A DNA stretch of 13,292 bases from Coemansia sp. RSA 1804 (taxonomy: Eukaryota > Kickxellomycota > Kickxellomycetes > Kickxellales > Kickxellaceae), in contig JANBTH010000643.1 in assembly GCA_027578815.1 (NCBI GenBank), forward strand, positions 1 to 13,292, given 5' to 3'. Shown in pieces: positions 9,001 to 13,292 of the stretch (the first letter of the stretch is position 1; each line of letters opens with the position of its first letter). The notes beneath the pieces were generated by a model that searched no databases, was not told the DNA's origin, and worked only from the letters and a program-made list of their open reading frames with translations. The translations under genes and the position numbers were made by a program.

Positions 9001-10394
9001 TCGTTGATTGTCGTCGAAAGCTCAAGCATCTCGCCGCTGGCCCCAACATTGATGAACTGGGTCAAGTCGCCGCGCGAGACGGATTTGCACACGGCAGAGA
9101 TGCCGCGCACCTGAACGGTCAGGTTGTTGGCCATGTTGTTGACATTGTCCGTAAGCTGCTTCCAAACGCCGTTGACGCCAGGGACATTGGCGCTGACGCC
9201 CAGAATGCCCTCTGTCCCGACTGCATGCGTGACCCGCGTGACCTCAATTGAAAAGGCCCCAAGCTGGTCAACCATCGAGTTGATTGTTGTTTTGAGGTCG
9301 CCCATTTCGCCGTTCAGCTCCACAGTCAGCTTCTCGCTCAGGTCGCCGTTGGCAACAGCGTTGCAGACGTGCGCAATGCTGCGAACTTGCTCGGTGTGGA
9401 TCATCGTCAGCGTGTTCACCTCGTTCATCAGATCAAGCCAGTTCCCTTTCAGTCCGTCAATCTTGCCCTGCGATCCGAGGAACCCGCGGGCGCCGTCGTT
9501 GCGCGCGACCTCGGTTATTTCGCGCGTCACAAAAGAAAGAAGAGACGCCATGCGGTTGACGCGGTTGGCCAGCCGCTGCGTGTGGGTCTTTGGCCGGCCA
9601 ATCAGAGGCGTATGAACATCATCCGACGCAGCGTCATCTCCATTGTTGCCGTGGCAGCGCTTGCAGCGGACTCGTGCATTAAAGTCGCCGTTGAGCACTG
9701 CGTCAGCAACGCTTTCGCAAGCACGGATGCATTCGACGCACACCTGCTCGCCGGTTGACGACACAACAGCAAGAGCGGGGCTGCTTGGCATCGGGAAGCG
9801 GGCGTCGCCTGCTGACAGCGTCGGCGGTGCCAAATACGCTGGCTCGCTGTTCGACGGGCCGTGCCGCGGCGGAATCACCATTGCCGGCGGCGACCAGTTT
9901 GCAGGTGCGGCCTGCGCATTGTCTGGCATGAATGTCGACCACCAGTTGGGCGTTGCTGGCTGCTGAGCAGTGGTGTGGCTGCCAAAAGAAGCGCTATGGC
10001 GGCTCTGCTCGCGATGCACCAGCTGGCGGAGCTTGCCAAACACGTCACTGACTGTGAACTGGGCAGGCATATGTGACTCTTCGGCCTCGTTGTCTCCAAT
10101 CCATGTTGGCGAGCTGCTTGCATCTCTAAACTCGTCTGCAAAGCTGCCGGTGTTGCTGCTGGCATCGCTGTAGCGGTCATCAAAGGAGCGCACAGCCTCA
10201 TGCTCTACATAGTCATCATCATTGCCATCATTGTCATTTTCATGTCCTTGACTTTGCGGGCGAGAATATCTGTCGAGAGCGGCAAGCGACCCAGAGTAGT
10301 TCCCAGCGTCAAGCCTAAACAGACACTCGCCCAGCGCTTGCAAAAGCGCACCTTCGTTGCCGCTATCTGGCGAAGCAATAGCGGCCGCTGACAT
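1..10394 (-). CDS. Giant poly-HAMP sensor region of a group III (Nik1/Os-1-type) hybrid histidine kinase, 3' part missing
   Basis: The frame is open from ATG 10394 to the left edge, giving 3464 codons with no stop and no intron. The start is the first ATG after an in-frame TAG at 10428-10430 and has A at -3. Residues 1-218 are low complexity (acidic Asn/Asp stretch near 50-65, Pro/Ser-rich later). A Cys cluster follows at 219-247, then 92-residue units with signatures GDLT, GEM-ELK-TIN-MVDQL, EV-RVA-EVGTEG-LGG, GTWKDLTDNVN-MA-NLT-QVRDIA. These are the HAMP units of fungal group III kinases, which sense osmotic stress, feed the HOG pathway and are the target of phenylpyrrole and dicarboximide fungicides. 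Relatives have about 5-9 units in about 1100-1400 residues; here 35 unit anchors are visible. No membrane segment is seen, so it is probably cytosolic. The kinase and receiver domains should lie left of the window but cannot be seen, so the kinase assignment rests on the HAMP type alone. Confidence 0.88.
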   Translation of the reverse strand, partial: MSAAAIASPDSGNEGALLQALGECLFRLDAGNYSGSLAALDRYSRPQSQGHENDNDGNDDDYVEHEAVRSFDDRYSDASSNTGSFADEFRDASSSPTWIGDNEAEESHMPAQFTVSDVFGKLRQLVHREQSRHSASFGSHTTAQQPATPNWWSTFMPDNAQAAPANWSPPAMVIPPRHGPSNSEPAYLAPPTLSAGDARFPMPSSPALAVVSSTGEQVCVECIRACESVADAVLNGDFNARVRCKRCHGNNGDDAASDDVHTPLIGRPKTHTQRLANRVNRMASLLSFVTREITEVARNDGARGFLGSQGKIDGLKGNWLDLMNEVNTLTMIHTEQVRSIAHVCNAVANGDLSEKLTVELNGEMGDLKTTINSMVDQLGAFSIEVTRVTHAVGTEGILGVSANVPGVNGVWKQLTDNVNNMANNLTVQVRGISAVCKSVSRGDLTQFINVGASGEMLELSTTINEMVSKLDNMSSEVSRVAVEVGIHGKLGGQAHVAGLEGTWKDMTDNVNCMAENLTNQVRDISLVTRAVAAGDLTQKVTSNLNGEMLTLKVTINSMVDRLMHLTNEITRVAIEVGLEGRLGAQTRASGVEGVWKQLDTNINKMAYNITRQVRTISEVTASVLEGDLGKIVDVPCRGEMEFLKITINEMVGRLQTFSREVSRVAREVGTDGELGGQARVPDVEGVWKDLTNNVNNMAQNLTDQVRDIAAVTKAVAAGDLTRKVEIPLNGEMLELKSTINGMVDQLSTFASEVSRVAKEVGTEGNLGGTANVPNVDGTWKDLTDNVNNMAKNLTDQVRDIATVTKAVAAGDLTQKVNSELKGEMSELKFTINTMVDQLSTFAAEVSRVAKEVGSEGKLGGKADVEGVDGTWKDLTDNVNNMAKNLTDQVRDIARVTKAVAAGDLTRQIEIPLNGEMGELKATINTMVDQLSTFAAEVTRVAKEVGTDGNLGGEANVKGVDGTWKDLTDNVNEMAKNLTDQVRDIAAVTKAVAAGDLTRKVEIPLNGEMGELKSTINRMVDQLSTFASEVTRVAREVGTDGNLGGEADVKGVDGTWKDLTDSVNKMAKNLTDQVRDIATVTKAVAAGDLTRKVQVPLSGEMEELKTTINTMVDQLSTFAAEVSRVAKEVGTEGKLGGRADVPNVDGTWKDLTDNVNNMAKNLTDQVRDIATVTKAVAAGDLTRKVQVPLSGEMEDLKLTINRMVDQLSTFASEVSRVAKEVGTDGELGGTANVPNVDGTWKDLTDNVNNMAKNLTDQVRDIATVTKAVAAGDLTQKVNSDLKGEMGELKTTINTMVDQLSTFAAEVTRVAKEVGTEGKLGGAANVPNVDGTWKDLTDNVNNMAKNLTDQVRDIATVTKAVAAGDLTRKVQVPLSGEMEDLKFTINTMVDQLNMFASEVSRVAKEVGTDGQLGGQAYVVGVDGTWKNLTDNVNEMAKNLTNQVRDIATVTKAVAAGDLTQKVNSELNGEMGELKATINTMVDQLSVFAAEVTRVAKEVGTDGKLGGSADVPNVGGTWKGLTDNVNEMAKNLTNQVRDIATVTKAVAAGDLTQKVNSELKGEMGELKFTINTMVDQLNTFAFEVTRVAKEVGTDGKLGGSAVVPNVGGTWKGLTDNVNEMAKNLTNQVRDIATVTKAVAAGDLTQKVNSELKGEMGELKFTINTMVDQLSVFAAEVTRVAKEVGTDGKLGGSADVPNVGGTWKGLTDNVNEMAKNLTDQVRDIATVTKAVAAGDLTQKVNSELKGEMGELKFTINTMVDQLSTFAAEVSRVAKEVGTDGKLGGKADVEGVAGTWKDLTDNVNNMAKNLTDQVRDIARVTKAVAAGDLTRQIEIPLNGEMGELKFTINLMVDQLSIFASEVTRVALEVSADGVLGGTANVPNVDGTWKGLTDSVNDMVMHLTNQVRDIAAVTKAVAAGDLTRKVQVPLSGEMEDLKFTINTMVDQLGTFAAEVTRVAREVGTDGNLGGEANVKDVDGTWKDLTDSVNKMAKNLTDQVRDIAAVTKAVAAGDLTRKVQVPLSGEMEELKLTINTMVDQLSTFAAEVTRVAKEVGTEGKLGGTANVPNVGGTWKGLTDNVNNMAKNLTDQVRDIAAVTKAVASGDLTLKVQVPLSGEMEELKTTINTMVDQLSTFASEVTRVAKEVGTEGKLGGTANVPNVDGTWKGLTDNVNNMAKNLTDQVRDIATVTKAVAAGDLTRKVQVPLSGEMEELKFTINTMVDQLSTFASEVSRVAKEVGTDGKLGGTANVEGVDGTWKGLTDNVNNMARNLTNQVRDIATVTKAVAAGDLTQKVTSNLQGEMGELKFTINTMVDQLSTFAAEVTRVAKEVGTDGELGGVANVEGVDGTWKDLTDSVNSMAKNLTDQVRDIAAVTKAVAAGDLTRKVQVPLSGEMEELKFTINTMVDQLSTFASEVTRVAREVGTDGELGGQANVEGVDGTWKNLTDNVNSMAKNLTDQVRDIAQVTKAVAAGDLTRKVQVPLNGEMGELKATINTMVDQLSTFAVEVTRVAKEVGTEGQLGGKANVEGVHGTWRHLTDNVNDMAMNLTNQVRSVVAVTTAIADGDLSKKVDVDVQGEMLELKLTINDMVDKLREIVSSVSSVALQVGTDGILGGQASLSNLDGTWRDLTNNVNKMAQNLTNQVRDIATVTKAVAAGDLTRKVQVPLSGEMGELKTTINRMVDQLSTFASEVSRVAKEVGTDGELGGKADVPNVDGTWKDLTDNVNEMAKNLTDQVRSISQVTTAVANGDLTQKIEVNAKGEMLELKTTINRMVDQLNTFASEVTRVAKDVGTEGKLGGTANVPNVDGTWKDLTDNVNEMAKNLTNQVRDIAAVTKAVAAGDLTQTVNSELKGEMGELKFTINTMVDQLSTFASEVSRVAKEVGTDGQLGGQAHVKGIDGTWKDLTDNVNEMAKNLTDQVRDIATVTKAVAAGDLTQKVNSELKGEMGGLKTTINTMVDQLSTFAAEVSRVAKEVGTEGKLGGEANVEGVDGTWKDLTDNVNRMARNLTDQVRDIAAVTKAVAAGDLTRQIEIPLNGEMGELKSTINRMVDQLSIFASEVTRVAREVSSDGILGGIAEVPNVDGTWKGLTDSVNKMVRNLTDQVRDIAAVTKAVAAGDMTRKVQVPLSGEMEELKLTINTMVDQLSTFAAEVTRVAKDVGTEGKLGGTANVPNVDGTWKDLTDNVNEMAKNLTNQVRDIAAVTKAVAAGDLTQTVNSELKGEMGELKFTINTMVDQLGTFASEVSRVAKEVGTDGELGGVANVEGVAGTWKDLTDNVNNMAKNLTDQVRDIANVTKAVAAGDLNQKVRVPLNGEMGQLKATINTMVDQLSTFASEVSRVAKEVGTEGKLGGEANVEGVDGTWKDLTDNVNRMARNLTDQVRSISGVTKAVAHGDLTQKINVNVQGEMLELKNTINVMVDQLSTFASEVTRVAREVGTEGKLGGVANVPNVDGTWKDLTDSVNEMAKNLTDQ
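715..967 (-). repeat. Copy 1 of a 253-bp exact direct duplication inside the HAMP array
   Basis: This stretch matches 1819-2071 base for base, an offset of 1104 bp or exactly four units. It begins within the MVDQL codons and runs through the higher-coordinate hairpin, which carries the diagnostic variant TQTVNSELKGEM, almost to the next anchor. Outside the block the two sites differ again at once. Neighbouring units normally differ at many silent sites, so the identity points to a recent event. Confidence 0.9.
1819..2071 (-). repeat. Copy 2 of the 253-bp exact direct duplication inside the HAMP array
   Basis: This is the partner of 715-967, four units away. The first mismatch on the high side is at 2072 (A here, C at 968). 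On the low side the sequences diverge at the codons of the MVDQL block. Both copies are in frame and lose no residue. Confidence 0.9.
8244..9710 (-). repeat. Divergent N-terminal edge of the HAMP array (five units)
   Basis: The first five anchors (Met 282, 374, 466, 558, 650) keep the 92-residue spacing but differ strongly from the core. The first unit has RMASLLSF in place of the MVDQL block and lacks a clear GDLT hairpin. The third has EMVSKL with hairpin INVGASGEM. The fifth has VDVPCRGEM and EMVGRL. From the sixth anchor (CAT 8169-8171) onward units become close to consensus. This is the pattern expected if old edge units escaped the duplication and homogenisation that shaped the core. 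Confidence 0.8.
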
Positions 10395-10688
10395 TATTAC
10401 AATAAGTTTGCTACGAATTCGCTGTGGCTATCTGATAGATTCGAGAATAGAAAGGTTGTGGATTGTTAGTGAAAAGGGGACAATTTAGCTTCCTGGCGTG
10501 TGTTCTTTCCCATCCGCATGGACGCTGATGAAAGCAAATGAGGAATCTACTACCTTCTAGTCTGTATAAAAGCAACTAATTATATTCACAAGGCAATACG
10601 GTATTTAAACAGCTGCGAAAGAAGAATAATAATAAGATTAAAGGATAGAGCAAAAAAGAAAGAGAATGCCAGTGATTGAACAATGCGC
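10395..10688. promoter_or_regulatory. Intergenic spacer: kinase 5' region and AA9 gene 3' region
   Basis: This 294-bp AT-rich stretch has no convincing ORF. For the minus-strand kinase it must contain the promoter and 5' UTR; for the upstream AA9 gene it holds the 3' end. An AGGGG pentamer at 10475-10479 (about 80 bp from the kinase ATG) matches the yeast stress-response element core, but five bases can occur by chance. TATAAA at 10564-10569 is on the plus strand, the wrong orientation for either gene. No clear AATAAA on the minus strand was found. Confidence 0.4.
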
Positions 10689-11687
10689 TTAAAGCTCCAA
10701 TCGTGGAGGAGGGTTGGCAAAGCGCATGACGTGATGGCTGTTATTGGCCATTCTCCGAGTTACGCGGGATCTGCGCATACACTTTGAGGTTGATATATGC
10801 TGGTGTGCGCATTTACCTGATGGAGTTTGATCTGGTGACGATATCAGATTGGGTGGCAGCGCAGATGGCGGCTCACTTGCCGCAGGCCCTGGTGTAGGTG
10901 CCAAGTCTTGTATGGAAGCGTTGGCAGTAGCGATGCTATTGATATTGCCTGCCATATAGACTGGTGGGCCGGGTATCACATAGCCTGAGTTGTCTGTTCT
11001 GCTGCGCGCATACAGAATCCCTGGATCACGCTCTCCGTAGGCGCCAGGAATCGCCACGCCCGATGGAACGCTGCTTCCGCTGCCAGTCACTGTCAGCTGC
11101 ACACAGTTTGGAAAGAACTGGGCGCCACCAACTCTGCGAGCGCCATGAAGCGCAATTATCTCCGAGCGCAGCAGATAATCACCAGCCTTCAGATCCGCTG
11201 GGATTGTGACATCGCGCTTTCCCTTGTTGGCAATAAGCTTATCCGTGCTCCACTGCTCCGTGCTGTTGTCCCACCCTTCCTCGTAGATTTTGAACCACAC
11301 ATTGCCAGCTCCGTTAGAAACTAGCGGCGCCATGTAGACTATGACTGGCCCTGTATGCGATTGAGAAATTGGCGATGAAAAGTCGTTGTTGTAATGACTC
11401 CATTGCAAAGATATGTTGCTGCCTGCCGCAACTGGGCACTTTTCCGTTGCTGCTGAATCCATACTGCTTGTTCTGCAAGTCAGATCCGCGGATGCTGTGT
11501 CAGTAACAGGATAGGTGCGCTGGCCATTGGATATATAAGGCCGGATACACTGCGTCATGCCATGCGTAACTCCGTTTGTTGTGACTCCCCAGAGAAATGT
11601 GTGCGCCCTGCTTAGCTCTAAACACTGACATAACACCACTGCAACTATCAGAGTCAGCCGCATTTGTAATATATTTCCATATCGCAT
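10689..11687 (-). CDS. Secreted AA9-like lytic polysaccharide monooxygenase with Phe at the axial copper position
   Basis: The 332-residue product is a copper-dependent oxidase-type enzyme expected to cleave cellulose or related glycans outside the cell. A signal peptide runs to Ala28 (SRA), leaving His29 as the mature N-terminus. The other expected brace ligand is His111 in SQSHTGP. Further AA9 signatures are EIIALH (His181), GGAQFFPNC (Gln190, Cys195) and IPGAYGERDPGI (213-224). Cys71-Cys195 is the likely core disulfide. The axial position after Gln190 is Phe192 (TTT) where AA9 usually has Tyr. After residue 245 come a Ser/Pro-rich linker and a basic tail with Cys293 and Cys303 instead of a cellulose-binding module. 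A second in-frame ATG at 11663 (Met9) would give a more usual 20-residue signal peptide; both ATGs sit in the same ACAAATGCG context. It is a paralogue of the next gene upstream. Substrate cannot be told from sequence. Confidence 0.88.
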   Translation of the reverse strand: MRYGNILQMRLTLIVAVVLCQCLELSRAHTFLWGVTTNGVTHGMTQCIRPYISNGQRTYPVTDTASADLTCRTSSMDSAATEKCPVAAGSNISLQWSHYNNDFSSPISQSHTGPVIVYMAPLVSNGAGNVWFKIYEEGWDNSTEQWSTDKLIANKGKRDVTIPADLKAGDYLLRSEIIALHGARRVGGAQFFPNCVQLTVTGSGSSVPSGVAIPGAYGERDPGILYARSRTDNSGYVIPGPPVYMAGNINSIATANASIQDLAPTPGPAASEPPSALPPNLISSPDQTPSGKCAHQHISTSKCMRRSRVTRRMANNSHHVMRFANPPPRLEL

Positions 11688-12010
11688 TTGTTACAAATAA
11701 AGATATAAGCAAGTGGAAAATAATAAAACAAAACACATTTCCAAATTGCTTAATAAACATAATGCTATATAGTTTTGCTGTTTTTATTAATACAGTCTGT
11801 TGAACAGCAAAGGAAAAAAGGCGACATGTCACATTATTGCTCTTTAGATAAAGATAAACGATAAAGTCATTCTTTATATCGGCTTTACTACTCTACATAC
11901 TGTTCACGCCTTCTTCTTGACACATTGATAAAGCAATGTTGCATTAAGGTCTTTCTGTCTAAACAACAGCAAGTCAGCCAGCCGTTGATTAAAAACAATT
12001 ATTGTTAGTG
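11688..12010. promoter_or_regulatory. AA9 intergenic spacer with clustered GATA motifs
   Basis: This 323-bp AT-rich spacer lies between the two AA9 genes. Three HGATAR motifs fall within 19 bp at 11846-11851, 11852-11857 and 11859-11864, about 160-175 bp upstream of the downstream gene's ATG, with a fourth (TGATAA) at 11926-11931. Fungal GATA factors of the AreA/Nit2 kind bind such clusters in nutrient-regulated genes. The clustering is seen; the function is inferred. The 3' end of the upstream AA9 gene also lies here; no minus-strand AATAAA is close to its stop. Confidence 0.4.
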
Positions 12011-12934
12011 CTACATCTTTACGTGTTGTCTAGCCAAGCGCCTGTTTAGATGACGACACTTCTTTGTGCTTGGCAAACGAGGTTTGCACTTTGTTTGAGA
12101 TGAAGGTAAAGGAGAAGAAGGCACAGGCAATGAGCTGCTTGGCGTTTCTATCACTAAGCTTGTTGGTTTGTTGTCATGAATTGTAGTAGAGGTTGGCTGA
12201 ACATTGCTGCTGTCTGGCACAAAAAGCGGCGGTCCTGGAATAATGTAGGTATTTGGATTGCTGGAACGATTATACAAAATCCCAGGGTCCTTTGGTGTGT
12301 ATATTCCTGGAATTGCGTAGCCTTTCGGTTGGCTGGATGCTCTGCCATTGTTGACTGTAACAACCAGACAGTTTGGATAAAACTGAGCACCGCCTTCCTT
12401 GCTTGCCTTGTGCAGCGCCAAAAGCTCTGCACGCACAATGTAATCACCGCTTGGAATCTCTGCTGGAATTGTAACATCAAAGAAGCCATCATTGTCAATA
12501 ACCATTACTGTACACCACTGCTTAGCCTCTGTATCCCATCCTTGCTCAAACACCTTGAACCAAACATTGCCCTCGCCCTGGCTTGAAAGTGGTGCCATAT
12601 ATACCATGCATGGCCCAACGTGTGAGCGCGACATTACTGGGACCGAAACAGAGTTGTTGTAATGACGCCATCTAATATCTAGTTTCTCACCTGCATCAAT
12701 AACCAGTTTATCAACACCATTGCCGCTTAGACCACCCTTGCTCCGGCATCGAAGATCTGTTGAGCTTACATCCTCAATGGGTCCATTTCCATATTTATTC
12801 TCTATTTGGTACTGAAAGTCAGCGCCCAGTTTTCCGTTGATTCCAGCATTATAGACCTGTGTGTGCCCATGAGTTGTTAGAACAAGTGCAGCGACCAGCG
12901 CTAGAAGAATCGCTAAATGCCATGAATAATACAT
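12011..12934 (-). CDS. Secreted AA9-like lytic polysaccharide monooxygenase with complete copper site
   Basis: The 307-residue product starts at ATG 12934 (A at -3); the frame is open further upstream but only with non-ATG codons. A hydrophobic signal peptide ends at Gly23, exposing His24 as the N-terminal copper ligand. His105 in SRSHVGP is the second brace ligand. His175 (LLALH), Gln184 and Tyr186 in GGAQFYPNC complete the usual AA9 secondary and axial positions. The IPGIYTPKDPGI block (208-219) closes the domain. Cys63-Cys189 is the expected core disulfide; Cys109 and Cys141 are extra and may pair. A Ser/Pro/Thr linker (about 241-280) leads to a basic tail with Cys283 and Cys293, which aligns with the tail of the downstream paralogue. 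Secreted oxidative attack on plant or fungal wall polysaccharide is likely; the exact substrate is unknown. Confidence 0.9.
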   Translation of the reverse strand: MYYSWHLAILLALVAALVLTTHGHTQVYNAGINGKLGADFQYQIENKYGNGPIEDVSSTDLRCRSKGGLSGNGVDKLVIDAGEKLDIRWRHYNNSVSVPVMSRSHVGPCMVYMAPLSSQGEGNVWFKVFEQGWDTEAKQWCTVMVIDNDGFFDVTIPAEIPSGDYIVRAELLALHKASKEGGAQFYPNCLVVTVNNGRASSQPKGYAIPGIYTPKDPGILYNRSSNPNTYIIPGPPLFVPDSSNVQPTSTTIHDNKPTSLVIETPSSSLPVPSSPLPSSQTKCKPRLPSTKKCRHLNRRLARQHVKM

Positions 12935-13163
12935 TGTAATAGAATTGCAAAATAACAACAATAATAATAAAAAGATATAAAGACAAGCATGGTGGGTTAT
13001 TACGCAATAAATGTCTTTATTCCATACAAATGCTTAAAAATGTGTACACCACAAACAAAACCATCAAGATAAAACGTATTAATTCTTTCTTTCTGCAAAT
13101 TAAAATTGCAATGTAATTAAAAAAACGCCCAGAAAGACAAGTAAAAAGAGAAAGCATGTGTGC
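12935..13163. promoter_or_regulatory. AT-rich spacer upstream of the AA9 pair
   Basis: This 229-bp spacer holds the promoter of the AA9 gene starting at 12934 and the 3' region of the gene at the right edge. It begins with a short ATA-rich run (12956-12973) next to the ATG. On the minus strand CTTTATATCT at 12974-12983 is a weak TATA-like stretch about 45 bp from the ATG. No other motif stands out. Confidence 0.35.
13016..13021 (-). terminator. Possible AATAAA polyadenylation signal
   Basis: TTTATT on the plus strand reads AATAAA on the minus strand, about 145 bp past the stop of the gene at the right edge. A plus-strand AATAAA at 13006-13011 lies four bases away, so the site is near-palindromic. 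Exact hexamers are not required in fungi and arise by chance in AT-rich DNA. Confidence 0.3.
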
Positions 13164-13292
13164 TTAGTTTGGCTGGAAATCCACAAAGTGTCTAAACTCC
13201 TTTGAGCTTTGAAACGCTTTGAACACGGAAGAACGTGGGCTTAGCTTGCTGTCATTCCACATAATCGACATATTGCTTGCAGGCTTTTGCAA
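13164..13292 (-). CDS. C-terminal end of an unrecognised protein (partial)
   Basis: The minus-strand frame is open from the right edge to TAA at 13164-13166, giving 42 residues. The tail is rich in Ser and Phe (for example SVFKAFQSSKEFRHF) and ends FVDFQPN. It is more GC-rich than the spacer just below it, which supports coding. The open frame could also be chance at this length. I do not recognise the family. Orientation matches the other genes. Confidence 0.5.
   Translation of the reverse strand: MQKPASNMSIMWNDSKLSPRSSVFKAFQSSKEFRHFVDFQPN

Larger units (their letters stand above)
3..9710 (-). repeat. Array of 276-bp (92-aa) HAMP units, 35 anchors
   Basis: Reading the plus strand, the complement of the MVDQL codons recurs every 276 bp: its CAT triplet falls at 165, 441, 717 and so on up to 9273 and 9549. 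All 35 positions fit 165+276n exactly. Units vary mostly at silent sites and in the hairpin before GEM. Recurring hairpin types are QVPLSGEM, NSELKGEM and EIPLNGEM. In yeast Nik1 proteins this kind of region has been described as alternating HAMP and HAMP-like linker segments, so each 92-residue unit may hold two stacked modules. The array continues beyond the left edge, so the true number is unknown. Confidence 0.95.

Noticed and set aside
1..9600. CRISPR array, satellite DNA or assembly concatemer as the cause of the 276-bp period
   Set aside because: Units differ at many silent positions, keep one open frame and encode a recognised protein fold. There are no spacers, and exact identity is confined to short tracts.
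9651..9665. CKRCH as a c-type heme-binding motif
   Set aside because: The protein has no signal peptide or membrane segment and belongs to a cytosolic kinase class; heme c attachment is not expected there. A zinc or redox role is more plausible.
172..9758. Many plus-strand open frames of 80-296 residues across the first 9.7 kb
   Set aside because: They repeat with the same 276-bp period and are antisense shadows of the HAMP units. Their translations are low-complexity Ser/Thr/Pro or His/Asn/Val strings with no domain sense, and they break wherever a silent change makes a stop.
10205..10245. ATC/ATT-rich triplet run as a microsatellite
   Set aside because: It is imperfect and encodes the acidic Asn/Asp stretch of the kinase leader; it is too short and irregular to list separately.
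1..10394. Bacterial chemoreceptor or adenylate-cyclase HAMP protein
   Set aside because: The 92-residue unit with MVDQL, EVGTEG-LGG and TWKDLTDNVN matches group III fungal kinases, no membrane segments occur, and the neighbours are fungal-type secreted enzymes.
10771..10816. Possible small intron (GTAAAT...GCAG) near the 3' end of the downstream AA9 gene
   Set aside because: It is 46 nt, so removal would shift the frame. The unspliced translation keeps the KC-x9-C tail that aligns with the paralogue.
12935..12961. Longer N-terminus of the upstream AA9 gene starting at a TTG codon
   Set aside because: TTG is not a normal start in a fungal nuclear gene. ATG 12934 has a good context and gives a standard signal peptide ending before His.

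Overview
The window reads as nuclear DNA from an intron-poor fungus. All four genes lie on the minus strand, are uninterrupted where visible, and are separated by AT-rich spacers of about 230-320 bp. The kinase-type HAMP array is of the fungal group III (Nik1/Os-1) histidine kinase kind. The two secreted enzymes are AA9-type copper monooxygenases, a fungal family. An early-diverging lineage is possible, but the sequence alone does not settle this.

Positions 1-10394 hold the N-terminal 3464 residues of one giant protein that runs off the left edge. After a low-complexity, acidic and Pro/Ser-rich leader of about 218 residues and a small cysteine cluster, the rest is one uninterrupted array of 92-residue HAMP units. 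Each unit is exactly 276 bp. The conserved Met of the M-V-D-Q-L motif recurs 35 times, from residue 282 to residue 3410, with no insertion or deletion. The kinase, receiver and any other output domains are not in the window. Ordinary group III kinases carry roughly five to nine such units, so this array is several times longer. The five N-terminal units are divergent; the following thirty are much more alike and show signs of multi-unit duplication and local homogenisation.

Positions 10689-11687 and 12011-12934 encode two tandem paralogues of secreted AA9-like lytic polysaccharide monooxygenase. Each has a signal peptide ending just before the N-terminal histidine of the copper brace, and a Ser/Pro linker ending in a conserved Cys-x9-Cys basic tail. 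The downstream copy (10689-11687) has Phe where the axial copper-site Tyr is expected. Positions 13164-13292 carry the last 42 codons of an unrecognised gene.

There is no sign that the four genes form an operon. The kinase array would act as a cytosolic sensor (osmotic/HOG-type signalling in relatives), while the AA9 pair would act outside the cell on polysaccharide. No RNA gene, CRISPR array or transposon was seen.
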